A DNA stretch of 64,000 nt from Gracilibacillus caseinilyticus (GTDB lineage Bacteria > Bacillota > Bacilli > Bacillales > Amphibacillaceae): contig NZ_CP095072.1 in the NCBI RefSeq assembly GCF_022919115.1, positions 3,844,001-3,908,000 on the forward strand. Direction: 5' to 3'. Positions 9,702 to 17,973 of this stretch are shown one piece after another. The notes beneath the pieces are model-generated. The model saw only the letters and a list, made by a program, of their open reading frames with translations, searched no databases and had not been told where the DNA came from. The translations under genes and the position numbers were made by a program. Position 1 is the stretch's first letter. Each line of letters opens with the position of its first letter.

Positions 9702-9733
9702 AAAAGAGGCTTATACTTTACTAGCCTCTTTTC
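9702..9733 (+). terminator. Terminator after ykyB
   Basis: Stem AAAGAGGC paired with GCCTCTTT around an 11-base loop, 25 bp after the ykyB stop, followed by a short T-rich stretch. It may serve the converging 103-aa gene as well. Confidence 0.6.
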
Positions 9734-9768
9734 CCTAACACCTCTTTATTACGAGTGCTTTCTGCCTA

Positions 9769-10080
9769 TCACTTTATAATAGAAATAGCCCGTTTCACAC
9801 TTAAAACAATCGAAAAGATAGCAACTGCATATAAAAAATACTTCCAGTCATTAGCTGCTGTAAATCGAGTCATAATTAAACACATTAGTAGAATGACAAA
9901 TAAATAGGTAATGAAGGCATTCCATTCTAAAGCCATCACAAATCGAACAAACGGTTTTAATAGAAAATACAGTGCAATAAGACCAATCACGACATATACG
10001 ACAAAACGCGCTTCCGCTTGCATTGTTAATAGTATATAATCCGATCCACTCACTATTTTATTCCATAACTCTTTTAGCAT
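9769..10080 (-). CDS. Small membrane protein of unknown function
   Basis: Protein of 103 aa with about three hydrophobic segments (FVVYVVIGLIALYFLL, AFITYLFVILLMCLI and YFLYAVAIFSIVLSV) and a Lys/Arg-containing C-terminus. I do not recognise a family. It has a clear ribosome site (GGGAG) before the ATG and is divergent from patA with about 110 bp between starts. It is a single gene with no obvious partner. Confidence 0.7.
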   Translation of the reverse strand: MLKELWNKIVSGSDYILLTMQAEARFVVYVVIGLIALYFLLKPFVRFVMALEWNAFITYLFVILLMCLIMTRFTAANDWKYFLYAVAIFSIVLSVKRAISIIK

Positions 10081-10191
10081 ATAGTATCTCTCCCTTTTGA
10101 TTTATGATAAAATAAATGCTAGTTTTGATAACTAGTACTATTATCTCCAAGCTTTTTGCTAGTTATAATCGAAATATCGGGAGGTAACAAG

Positions 10192-11343
10192 ATGGAAGCA
10201 TCTATAAATCGTCAAGTCAAAGACATCGAAATATCAGGAATACGAAAATTCTTCAATATGGTCGCTGATAAATCAGACATTTTATCATTAACTATAGGGC
10301 AGCCGGATTTTCCTACTCCTGAACATGTAAAAGCCAAAACAAAAGAAGCGATCGATCTTAATAAGACTACCTATACTCATAATGCTGGTATTTTACCATT
10401 AAGACAGGCCATTGCCTCCTTTGTTAACAAGAAATATCAATTGGAATATAACGCTAATAAAGAAATTATTGTGACAGCAGGAGCTTCGCAGGCGATTGAT
10501 GTTTGTTTACGTACAATAGTGGAAAATGGAGATGAAGTCATTCTCCCTGGACCGGTTTATCCAGGTTATGAACCACTTGTTAAACTTGCAGGAGGCGTTC
10601 CTCGTTATATTGATACACGCCAAACTCAATTTAAAGTAACGGCAGATGCAATCGAAAATGCGATAACTGACAAGACAAAAGCTATTATCATACCTTACCC
10701 ATCGAATCCTACTGGTGTCACGTTAACCGAGAAGGAGCTAGCAGACATAGCGGCCGTCATTAAGAAACATCAGCTTTTTATGATTGCAGATGAGATTTAT
10801 AGTGAATTGGTTTATGAAACAAGTCATATTTCAATCGGAAGATTTCAAGAAATTCGCGATAAAGTAATCATTATCAACGGGGTTTCGAAATCACACTCGA
10901 TGACAGGGTACCGTATTGGCTATATTCTTGCTGCCGAATGGCTATGCAAACATATGCTTAAGGTTCACCAATATAACGTCTCCTGTGCGTCATCAATCAG
11001 TCAATACGGTGCATTAGAAGCTATTCAAAATGGGATGAATGATCCTGTTGAAATGAAAAAAATCTACCACATGCGTCGAGATTATGTCTATCAACGACTC
11101 AAAACGATGAATCTAGCTTTCTACAAACCAGAGGGTGGTTTTTATTATTTTATTGACATTCGTCATCTCGGCAGTACATCTTTTGAAGTTGCCTTACAAT
11201 TAGTAGAGAAAGCAAAAGTGGCATTAGTACCTGGCAGCGCATTTTCCGAATATGGTGAAGGTTATCTTCGACTATCCTACGCCTACGATATGGATACATT
11301 ACAAGAAGGATTAGACAGAATAGAACCGATCATAAAACAATAA
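10192..11343 (+). CDS. patA: N-acetyl-LL-diaminopimelate aminotransferase
   Basis: Fold-type I PLP aminotransferase of 383 aa that exchanges an amino group between glutamate and N-acetyl-2-amino-6-oxopimelate, the middle step of the acetyl DAP pathway. Visible motifs are SLTIGQPDFPTPEH (N-terminus), GASQAIDV, IPYPSNPTGV, IADEIYSEL and the PLP Lys in NGVSKSHSMTGYRIGY. Together with dapH and dapL the pathway is complete within 6 kb. The ATG at 10192 follows GGGAGG; an earlier start at 10156 has no site. It ends in a terminator that also contains the 3' end of the converging Spo0E-like gene. Confidence 0.92.
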   Translation: MEASINRQVKDIEISGIRKFFNMVADKSDILSLTIGQPDFPTPEHVKAKTKEAIDLNKTTYTHNAGILPLRQAIASFVNKKYQLEYNANKEIIVTAGASQAIDVCLRTIVENGDEVILPGPVYPGYEPLVKLAGGVPRYIDTRQTQFKVTADAIENAITDKTKAIIIPYPSNPTGVTLTEKELADIAAVIKKHQLFMIADEIYSELVYETSHISIGRFQEIRDKVIIINGVSKSHSMTGYRIGYILAAEWLCKHMLKVHQYNVSCASSISQYGALEAIQNGMNDPVEMKKIYHMRRDYVYQRLKTMNLAFYKPEGGFYYFIDIRHLGSTSFEVALQLVEKAKVALVPGSAFSEYGEGYLRLSYAYDMDTLQEGLDRIEPIIKQ

Positions 11344-11408
11344 CGGTACTTATTGATTATTGAAGCTTCGGACTTGACGTCGGTCATAGTTCTGGTATTA
11401 CGAAAGAA

Positions 11409-11439
11409 CACCAGGATTGGTTAGTCCTGGTGTTTTTTT
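11409..11439 (+). terminator. Terminator of patA, overlapping the 3' end of the Spo0E-like gene
   Basis: A 7-bp-plus stem (ACCAGGA with TCCTGGT) is followed by eight T. The stop codon of the opposite-strand gene (11421-11423) sits in the loop, so both convergent genes share this hairpin. Confidence 0.85.
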
Positions 11440-11606
11440 TCATCTTGTTTGCGCTTGTACATTTCATAATCATTAAGTAACTCATCAAGCTCTTGACTAA
11501 TATGTATAGATTCTTTACTTGTAATTCCTTTTTTGAGAGCAACATCGGTCATCTCTTTGCGTAATTTCTCAATCTTACTTACTAAACTCATTGGATATAC
11601 TGACAT
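11421..11606 (-). CDS. Spo0E-like aspartyl-phosphate phosphatase
   Basis: Protein of 61 aa with the Spo0E-family signature SQELDELLNDY near residues 36-46, after a first helix (SLVSKIEKLRKEMTDVALKKG). Family members dephosphorylate Spo0A~P and delay sporulation. The second Asp of SQELD is the conserved catalytic-site residue. The start may be the ATG at 11606 (GGGGGT 12 bases upstream) or the internal ATG at 11591. The gene stands alone. Confidence 0.85.
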   Translation of the reverse strand: MSVYPMSLVSKIEKLRKEMTDVALKKGITSKESIHISQELDELLNDYEMYKRKQDEKKHQD

Positions 11607-11649
11607 TTTTACCGTGTTACCCCCTATTTTGGTTCATTGTTATACAACA

Positions 11650-12008
11650 TTTTCGTAAGCGTTATTGATTATCGCAAATAATTTTATCAAAGTAAAGCAA
11701 ACCGCAAAATAAGACAAATCTTTTAAAATTCGCCACCGTTTCCCCCACTAAAAACAGGACCATTCGACATAGTTTTCCAAAAACAGTTTTAGGATAATCG
11801 ATTCGGTTCTATTCCAAAAGAGGTAATATGTACTATTGTCCGACACAATATTCATTAGAAATACAGTCACCGCATACACCACCTACATCTTAATGTAAGC
11901 GTTTTTCCATTGCGTTCAGACAATTAGGGTTGTTTATTCGTTAGTATTGAGGTTCAGCTGTTATATAACGCATTTGTGGTACAGATTAGGAAAGTATAAT
12001 GTAGTTTA
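11650..12008. other. Intergenic stretch with no supported feature
   Basis: About 360 bp of AT-rich sequence without a convincing gene, repeat or terminator. A sequence at 11890 (TGTAAGCGTTTTTC) partly resembles a catabolite-response element but is far from any gene start. Confidence 0.5.
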
Positions 12009-12012
12009 TTGA

Positions 12013-12047
12013 CAAAAACCTCAATAGTCAATGAGCTATCGAGGTTT
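12013..12047 (-). terminator. Terminator of the 28-aa ORF
   Basis: Minus-strand hairpin with 12-base arms (one G-U pair) followed by TTTTTGT, 15 bp after the stop codon of the small ORF at 12062. Its presence supports that ORF being transcribed on its own. Confidence 0.75.
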
Positions 12048-12061
12048 ATCCGATTTGGTAA

Positions 12062-12148
12062 TTATTTGACGCGATCAAAAATACTATATCCTATACATCC
12101 AATTAAGATCACAAAACAAACGATACCAAATAACTCTGATTCTCCCAT
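12062..12148 (-). CDS. Putative 28-aa single-span membrane protein
   Basis: Small ORF with the layout of a real gene. GAGGTG lies six bases before the ATG. The peptide starts MGESELFG, has a hydrophobic core FGIVCFVILIGCIGYSIF and ends in a charged DRVK, as in single-span small membrane proteins with a positive cytoplasmic end. A possible promoter (TTTATT, 17 bp, TATACT) lies upstream near 12187-12215 and a terminator directly downstream. I do not recognise a family. It is too short for routine gene calling. Confidence 0.6.
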   Translation of the reverse strand: MGESELFGIVCFVILIGCIGYSIFDRVK

Positions 12149-12318
12149 CATTCACACCTCATTTTTTCAAGATAATGCTTCTTCTAGTATACCTCACCTG
12201 TCCATTTTAATAAAGAAAAATTCACTAAAATTTCTCTACTTATATTAAAGTTAACAGTCAGATCATGCTATAATAGAAGCGTCCGACTTATTTGATTTTG
12301 GAAGGCGAGGAATTATTT

Positions 12319-13476
12319 TTGTCATTTTGCCCAAATTGTGGAAGTCAGGTCCAGGAAATGGAGACATTCTGTGTATCCTGTGGTAAAAGACTTCCTGAAG
12401 ATATACTTAAAAGAAAAAGACCAGTTAAACCATCCAAGAAATGGTGGTTCTTACCTGTTCTATCTATACTGATAGCCTGTTTAATCATTGGATCTGTTTA
12501 TGTGTTTCAGCGCTATCAAACGAATAAAGCTTTATCCTATTTTAATGAAGCAGAAGAAATGGCTCAAATCGGTGATTACAAGCAAGCATTAACGCTAATA
12601 GATTTTGCATTGGAATATAAAGAACGTTTTCCAGCAGCTGAACAAGTAGGTGCTTTTCTGAAGGTTGCTATTCAAACAGAGGATCAGTTCAAGCAAGTCA
12701 AAACCACCCTTGACGAACATCATTTTCAACAATCATTTGATATCCTGCAACAATCAGAAGAATCCCTTCAGCACTTTAACGGTGATTTAGTCGATCAACT
12801 AATGGAACAGAATATGTTGTTGAAGAATCAGACGATGCTCGCACAGGCTACCTATCAACTAAGCAATGACCCTTCAAGAGACGATTTAAAAACATTACTT
12901 TGGGAAATACAGGATATATCAGAAGATCAGGCTGCTGATGTGAAAAGTCAAATTACTGAAAAACTAGTCTCCATGACATACAAAAAAGCGACTGCTCTCT
13001 TAAATGATCTGCAATTTTCAAAAGCGTTACTTGTAATAGATGACACAATGAAAGTTATCGAAAGCTCAGAACAACTGGAAAGTTTAAAGACAACCATCAA
13101 TAAAGAAAAAACAGCTTTTGAATCTGCTCAAGAAGAAAGAATAGAACAAGCAATAACAGCTTTTGAAGAAGAACAGGAATTGAATGAGAGTCATGCTATC
13201 GAATTAAAGGATATACAATTACAAAAAGACAAAGACACGTGGAAAGTAACTGGTGAGTTAAAAAGTGTGGCAACTGTACCTATTCATTCAATATTAGTTA
13301 AGTATACAGTTTATGATGAGGAGGAAAATGCTCTCGTCGATAATGAGGTGTATGTCTTCCCTGAAACCTTATATCCAAATGAGGTCGGTAAGTTCGAATT
13401 CACTCATTATGACATGGAATCAGAGGCTAAACAGCTGACACCAAAAATGGAAGAAATCACTTGGTATTTAGACTAA
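12319..13476 (+). CDS. Zinc-ribbon membrane-anchored protein
   Basis: Protein of 385 aa. An N-terminal zinc ribbon (Cys4, Cys7, Cys18, Cys21 in CPNC and CVSC) is followed by a basic linker and one membrane segment at about 44-63. The rest is an extracellular region with a helical, TPR-like part (YFNEAEEMAQIGDYKQALTL) and a C-terminal beta domain from about residue 290 (LKDIQLQKDKDTWKVTGELK). The architecture is like YvbJ/TcaA-type proteins. The likely start is TTG at 12319 with GAGGAA seven bases upstream, since an earlier TTG would put extra residues before the ribbon. The anchored protease gene follows after 17 bp, so they are co-transcribed. Function unknown; a surface sensor role is an inference. 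Confidence 0.78.
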   Translation: MSFCPNCGSQVQEMETFCVSCGKRLPEDILKRKRPVKPSKKWWFLPVLSILIACLIIGSVYVFQRYQTNKALSYFNEAEEMAQIGDYKQALTLIDFALEYKERFPAAEQVGAFLKVAIQTEDQFKQVKTTLDEHHFQQSFDILQQSEESLQHFNGDLVDQLMEQNMLLKNQTMLAQATYQLSNDPSRDDLKTLLWEIQDISEDQAADVKSQITEKLVSMTYKKATALLNDLQFSKALLVIDDTMKVIESSEQLESLKTTINKEKTAFESAQEERIEQAITAFEEEQELNESHAIELKDIQLQKDKDTWKVTGELKSVATVPIHSILVKYTVYDEEENALVDNEVYVFPETLYPNEVGKFEFTHYDMESEAKQLTPKMEEITWYLD

Positions 13477-13493
13477 CGACTCGGAGGCAGATA

Positions 13494-14627
13494 ATGTTTA
13501 AATATAGAAAATACATTCCGATTACCATGACGGTTTTGATCTTGCTTTCAGCCATCATTACATCTGTCTACCTGGTAACAAATTGGAATAATCAACCATT
13601 ACAAGTTAATAATACATTGGCAACCAGTATTAAAAATAATGATAGTGACACGAGCTTAAAAAATATTATACACCAATCACAAAAATCCGTCGTTCAAATT
13701 GAAAGCACAATAGATGTCACAACAAAGACGGGTTCTGGTTTTTTGATAAATAATGATGGAGATATTATTACAAATGCACATGTTGTGAAAGGTGCAGATT
13801 CCATTGTCGTGAAATTATCTAACACTCGCGAATATCCTGCTGCCATCGTCGGGATCGGTGAGGAACAAGATTTTGCCGTCATTCGTATTCCTGATATCAA
13901 TGATCTTGAGCCAATCCCTCTGGAAACGAAACAATCCATAGATATTGGAGATGAGATTATGGCAATAGGCAGCCCGATGGGAATACAAAACAGTGTATCA
14001 TTAGGTTTGATTGTCGGTACAGACCGTTCTTTTACTATTAATGATTACCAATATGATGAGGTATACCAAATTTCTGCAAACATCACTCATGGTAACAGTG
14101 GTGGCCCACTCATTTTACGTAGTAATGGCAAAGTAATCGGTATTAATTCTGCTGGCATTTCTGATACTGATATTGGATTCAGTATTCCTATCACTCAAGT
14201 AGCAGAGAAAGTCAGCGAATGGACAAGTAATGTGGATGAAGATGAATTGAACTATCTTTCTCCTCTTAATCAGCAAGTCGATAAAGAAAAACTAGAAGAA
14301 AATGCAACCTATGTTGCCGATTACTTCTTTGATAATATCTCATTAAGAGATTATGTTAATGCCTATTCTCTTCTTGGCAGCCAGTATCAAGGACAAACAA
14401 GCTATACAGCATTTCGTCAATCTTTTCAAAATATGATTGATTTAAAAGTCGAGAAGAAAGCAATCAAAAATATTGAAAATGAACAAGCAGAAATTGAGAT
14501 TAACGTAAAAACCACCGTTCGCAATAATAATTATGAAGAAAAAGAACAAGCAATGACATACAACGTGACAATCGGCTATGAGAACGATCAGCTGAAGATT
14601 TTACAACTTGATAAAGTAAACGAATGA
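13494..14627 (+). CDS. Membrane-anchored HtrA-like trypsin-fold serine protease without PDZ domain
   Basis: S1C-type protease of 377 aa. An N-terminal membrane anchor (about 8-29) precedes a protease domain with the full triad: His96 in TNAHVV, Asp126 in EEQDFAVI and Ser202 in HGNSGGPL. Typical HtrA/DegP proteins carry one or two PDZ domains after the protease. Here residues of about 255-377 instead form a different domain (YFFDNISLRDYVNAYSLL onward) resembling an NTF2-like or lipoprotein-type fold. It probably acts outside the membrane. The start ATG follows CGGAGG. The lipoprotein gene follows at once, and an ATG of that frame overlaps this gene's stop. Confidence 0.85.
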   Translation: MFKYRKYIPITMTVLILLSAIITSVYLVTNWNNQPLQVNNTLATSIKNNDSDTSLKNIIHQSQKSVVQIESTIDVTTKTGSGFLINNDGDIITNAHVVKGADSIVVKLSNTREYPAAIVGIGEEQDFAVIRIPDINDLEPIPLETKQSIDIGDEIMAIGSPMGIQNSVSLGLIVGTDRSFTINDYQYDEVYQISANITHGNSGGPLILRSNGKVIGINSAGISDTDIGFSIPITQVAEKVSEWTSNVDEDELNYLSPLNQQVDKEKLEENATYVADYFFDNISLRDYVNAYSLLGSQYQGQTSYTAFRQSFQNMIDLKVEKKAIKNIENEQAEIEINVKTTVRNNNYEEKEQAMTYNVTIGYENDQLKILQLDKVNE

Positions 14628-14641
14628 GACGGGGTGCTCTG

Positions 14642-15316
14642 TTGAAAAATTTAATCACTACTCTATTCTTATTATTTCTAATAGCATGCAGTCAGCAAGA
14701 TACGGATGAGACAATGATTACCAATGAAGAGATGGAGAATTCTGAACTACCTTTGACTGAAGAAGTGAATATAGAGAACACATTGGCAGAAGAGGAAAAT
14801 CATAAGTTAGAGTTTGTTTTGGATCGGGAGACTGTTACATTAAATACAGAAAATATTCCAATACTAAAAGAATTTCTATCAGTAATTTCGGATCATCAAC
14901 AGGCTTTAGCAGACATGTCATTGGAAAACTTAGACACAGAAGGACTCTACCTCCTCTCTTTTAATTGTAATGAAACAACATGTTCCTATCTATTACTTGA
15001 TCGCAATGAACCAAATCGAACTTATTTACTTGATGATCTGGTGCTTATAAAAGAGATTATCCCGTCTCCCGAACGGAATCATTTAATTTTTTTATACAAA
15101 CAATATGACGCAGAGTACTTCACGCTATTTAATGTCGAGGATTGGAAAGTTCTTCATCCCCAACCGGAATTAACAGACATTAAAGAAATTATAGAGGCGA
15201 CATGGCAGGATGATGAAACCATCGACATCACATATCATATTAACGACAATCAAGAAGCACACCAGCAAACAATTTCCCTGTTCGCTGAAAATACTATTGA
15301 AAACGAAGACAAGTAA
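14642..15316 (+). CDS. Lipoprotein of unknown function
   Basis: Predicted lipoprotein of about 224 aa, third gene of the envelope operon. The N-terminus has a hydrophobic stretch (LITTLFLLFLIACSQQ) ending in a lipobox Cys, then an acidic spacer and a domain with no known signature. I prefer the TTG at 14642, which has GGGGTG upstream and gives a standard signal peptide. The ATG at 14624 overlaps the protease stop codon but has no ribosome site. No family recognised. The tight coupling suggests it works with the protease or the zinc-ribbon protein at the cell surface. Confidence 0.75.
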   Translation: MKNLITTLFLLFLIACSQQDTDETMITNEEMENSELPLTEEVNIENTLAEEENHKLEFVLDRETVTLNTENIPILKEFLSVISDHQQALADMSLENLDTEGLYLLSFNCNETTCSYLLLDRNEPNRTYLLDDLVLIKEIIPSPERNHLIFLYKQYDAEYFTLFNVEDWKVLHPQPELTDIKEIIEATWQDDETIDITYHINDNQEAHQQTISLFAENTIENEDK

Positions 15317-15395
15317 ACACAATTTAACATAAATATAGTTGAAGCTTCCGTTGTTCAAAGTCACTCTAGATCATTAGATTCTTTTACAAACTATT

Positions 15396-15428
15396 AAAGC
15401 GAGCGTCCACATGGCGCTCGCTTTTTTT
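15396..15428 (+). terminator. Terminator of the zinc-ribbon/protease operon
   Basis: A perfect 10-bp stem AAAGCGAGCG / CGCTCGCTTT followed by seven T. It lies between two convergent genes and its arms begin with A-runs, so it may stop both. Confidence 0.9.
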
Positions 15429-15430
15429 CA

Positions 15431-15898
15431 CTACTCAAATGTGATCGTTTCTTTTGTTTTGATATCTACCCTTTCCCCATCAATGTAGAATTGAGTATGA
15501 ATATAAACCGTATGATTACCTTTTTCTAATGTTTCGAACAGCAACGGTGCCTGTGGATAGTATTGGTAATCAGCATTTAACTGTTTGGTGACCGGACTTC
15601 CTGTGAATGTTGGGTTATCGGCATCTATAGTTACTTGCGTTAACGGGGAGCGATGCTCAATTACAAGTGACGCTTCACCTGTATATTGTAATGAGCGTAA
15701 CACCTGAAAGCCATCCTCTATAGGCTCAATTCTTATATGTACGATGAAATCCTCATATTGCTTCTCAAGTTTAACTGTTTCTGCAAGGACAGGTTTTTGA
15801 AAGGCACCTGTAACGAACAGCATGATGGCCCCAATACAAGCGATTACAATGATCGTGAAAGTGAATCGTTTCCACACCACTTGCCATTCCTCCTCCAC
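15431..15898 (-). CDS. Membrane-anchored hypothetical protein
   Basis: Protein of 155 aa with one N-terminal membrane segment (FTIIVIACIGAIMLFV, about residues 13-28) and an extracellular beta-rich region with no recognised family. The start is GTG at 15898, preceded by AAGGAG; no in-frame ATG lies nearby. It converges on the lipoprotein gene and stands alone. Ordinary codon use, function unknown. Confidence 0.7.
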   Translation of the reverse strand: MEEEWQVVWKRFTFTIIVIACIGAIMLFVTGAFQKPVLAETVKLEKQYEDFIVHIRIEPIEDGFQVLRSLQYTGEASLVIEHRSPLTQVTIDADNPTFTGSPVTKQLNADYQYYPQAPLLFETLEKGNHTVYIHTQFYIDGERVDIKTKETITFE

Positions 15899-16030
15899 TC
15901 TTTCTCCTTATTCTATATAGACGATTATAAGTGCCTTTTTGTTTCATTTCATTTTAAAATGTATATTTTTTTCAAAATTCTACAAGATATGTATAAGCTT
16001 GATTTCATATATGGAAGGAAGAAATGAGAG

Positions 16031-16483
16031 ATGAAAATAGCACGTTACATCATGATATTTTTTACCGCAATGCTTGTTGCATGTAATAATCAGGAACCTT
16101 CTGCTCAAGAAGATATCGAATCAGATATTACACAAATCAGCTCCAACACTCCAAATTCCAATGAAATTAATACAATCTCTACCAAAGTCAAAGATTATTT
16201 GGATAATCAGACTGACGATGTTGCATCTTACAAAGCAATACATATTAATGATGAACTATTTGTAGCATTTACAGCAACACCTTTTAAACAGGCAGTCGAG
16301 CAAAATATTGAAAAAAAACTAAAGAAAGAATTAAAAAAGATTACCGGATCGAAAGACGTATTCGTTACATCTGATCAGAAATTTTATATCGAATTAACAA
16401 AAATCGAAAACGAGCAGTTAACAAAGAAAGAAATGGAAAAAAGATTAGAAAAACTAAAAAAACTTGCCAAGGAAAGTGCATAA
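16031..16483 (+). CDS. YhcN/YlaJ-family sporulation lipoprotein
   Basis: Predicted lipoprotein of 150 aa (signal KIARYIMIFFTAMLVACNN, lipobox Cys near residue 18) followed by a compact domain (YKAIHINDELFVAFTATPFKQ) and a charged Lys/Glu-rich coiled-coil tail. This is the YhcN/YlaJ pattern, a spore inner-membrane lipoprotein family. It is the first gene of an operon with spoVAC, spoVAD and spoVAE, with a 14-bp gap to spoVAC, which supports forespore expression. The role in germination is inferred from family and context. Confidence 0.83.
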   Translation: MKIARYIMIFFTAMLVACNNQEPSAQEDIESDITQISSNTPNSNEINTISTKVKDYLDNQTDDVASYKAIHINDELFVAFTATPFKQAVEQNIEKKLKKELKKITGSKDVFVTSDQKFYIELTKIENEQLTKKEMEKRLEKLKKLAKESA

Positions 16484-16497
16484 CGGAGGAATAAGAA

Positions 16498-16935
16498 ATG
16501 AAAGAACCACATTTATATAAAGATTATGAAAAAAGCAAAGAACCTAAACGTCCCATATTGAAAAATTGCATCAAAGCCTTTCTGGTTGGTGGCTTCATTT
16601 GTTTAATTGGTCAAGCATTATCGACGTTTTACATGTATTTTTTTAATTTTACGGAACAAACGGTTGGCAATCCCACTGTTGCGACATTGATTTTTATAAC
16701 GATGCTTCTTACAGGATTCGGAGTATACGACCGATTCGCTCAATTTGCTGGAGCAGGTACAGCCGTTCCTGTTACTGGATTTGGCAATGCTGTTATCTCG
16801 GCTGCAATTGAACATCGAACAGAAGGTTTTGTGCAGGGTGTGGGCGGAAACATGTTTAAGCTTGCCGGTTCCGTCATTTTATTCGGTGTTTTTTCTGCGT
16901 TTATTGTTGCATTAATCAAAACAATTTTTTCTTAA
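16498..16935 (+). CDS. spoVAC: Stage V sporulation protein AC
   Basis: Membrane protein of 145 aa of the SpoVA complex, which carries calcium-dipicolinate into the forespore and releases it at germination. SpoVAC itself behaves as a mechanosensitive channel in B. subtilis. Visible are the conserved AFLVGGFICLIGQ near residue 25 and the FAGAGTAVPVTGFGNAV motif near residue 82, within about four hydrophobic segments. Length is standard. Start ATG follows CGGAGG. Second gene of the operon. Confidence 0.95.
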   Translation: MKEPHLYKDYEKSKEPKRPILKNCIKAFLVGGFICLIGQALSTFYMYFFNFTEQTVGNPTVATLIFITMLLTGFGVYDRFAQFAGAGTAVPVTGFGNAVISAAIEHRTEGFVQGVGGNMFKLAGSVILFGVFSAFIVALIKTIFS

Positions 16936-16950
16936 TTGGAGTGGCGCGAT

Positions 16951-17955
16951 ATGATTACAGGTAAACAAACATGGTTGTATGACACACCACCCACTATCAT
17001 CTCAACTGGTGTAGTTGGAGGTCCTTTCGAAGAACAAGGCAATATTCCGAATGACTTTGATTATTTTTATACCGATCAATGGATGGATGAAAAATCATTC
17101 GAACTTGCTCATCAGCACATGATCGAAGATGCTTGTCATTATGCCATAGACAAAGCAAATCTTGATCTTAGTGATATACAGTTTTTTCTACATGGAGATC
17201 TTATCAATCAATTGACACCTTCTAATTTTGCAGCACGCGGTCTGGCTATTCCTTATCTTGGATTGTTTAATGCTTGTGCTACTTCCATGGAAGGATTAGC
17301 TCTATCTGCTTTAATAATGAGTCAGATGCAGGCTGAATATGTGATTACTGGTGCAGCAAGTCATAATTCTGCTGTCGAGCGACAGTTTCGGTACCCTACA
17401 GAATACGGCAGCCAAAAACCAGATTCATCTCAATGGACCGTTACAGGTGCTGGAGTAGCTATTTTAGCTAAAAATGGAACAGGCCCAAAGGTAACCTCTG
17501 CTACAATCGGCAAAGTCGTCGACCGGCAGTTGAAAGATCCGTTTAACATGGGGGGTGCTATGGCACCTGCAGCGTATGATACCATCACACAGCATTTAAA
17601 AGACCGGAATATCACAGCAGATTATTATGATTATATTATCACTGGTGATTTGGCCAAATATGGACGAGACATTTGCCTTGATTTATTGACTAAAGATAAT
17701 TATCACATCCAAGAAAGTCAATTTATTGACTGCGGACTAACGGTTTACAAGCCGGATCAGCCAGTCTTTGCTGGCGGTAGTGGACCAGCTTGCTCTGCTG
17801 TAGTAACTTACGGCCATTTTGTAAAAAAACTCATGCAAGGGGAATGTAATAAAATCCTCGTAGTAGCGACAGGTGCCTTACTTTCTCCATTAACCGTACA
17901 GCAAAAGCAGACAATACCTTGTATTGCCCATGCTGTTTCAATTGAAAATGTTTAA
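16951..17955 (+). CDS. spoVAD: Stage V sporulation protein AD
   Basis: Soluble SpoVA subunit of 334 aa with a thiolase-like (ketoacyl synthase) fold; in B. subtilis it binds dipicolinate directly on the inner membrane surface. Visible features are the N-terminal TWLYDTPPTIISTGVVGG, the LGLFNACATSMEGLAL segment around the old active-site Cys, and VFAGGSGPACSAVV near the C-terminus. The ATG at 16951 follows TTGGAG; the reading frame could open 15 bases earlier at a TTG inside that ribosome site, so the later start is right. Confidence 0.95.
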   Translation: MITGKQTWLYDTPPTIISTGVVGGPFEEQGNIPNDFDYFYTDQWMDEKSFELAHQHMIEDACHYAIDKANLDLSDIQFFLHGDLINQLTPSNFAARGLAIPYLGLFNACATSMEGLALSALIMSQMQAEYVITGAASHNSAVERQFRYPTEYGSQKPDSSQWTVTGAGVAILAKNGTGPKVTSATIGKVVDRQLKDPFNMGGAMAPAAYDTITQHLKDRNITADYYDYIITGDLAKYGRDICLDLLTKDNYHIQESQFIDCGLTVYKPDQPVFAGGSGPACSAVVTYGHFVKKLMQGECNKILVVATGALLSPLTVQQKQTIPCIAHAVSIENV

Positions 17956-17973
17956 GGAATGAGGTGAAGATAA

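Noticed and set aside
11828..11893. A 21-codon ORF (MYYCPTQYSLE...) preceded by AGAGGT
   Set aside because: Ribosome site only about three bases from the ATG, low-complexity C-terminus and no terminator; not enough to call a gene.
11881..11904. TGTAAGCGTTTTTC as a catabolite-response element
   Set aside because: 12 of 14 match but no promoter or gene start within range on either strand.
12009..12248. 79-aa plus-strand ORF
   Set aside because: Runs antisense through the terminator and the 28-aa ORF; no ribosome site; composition like a shadow frame.
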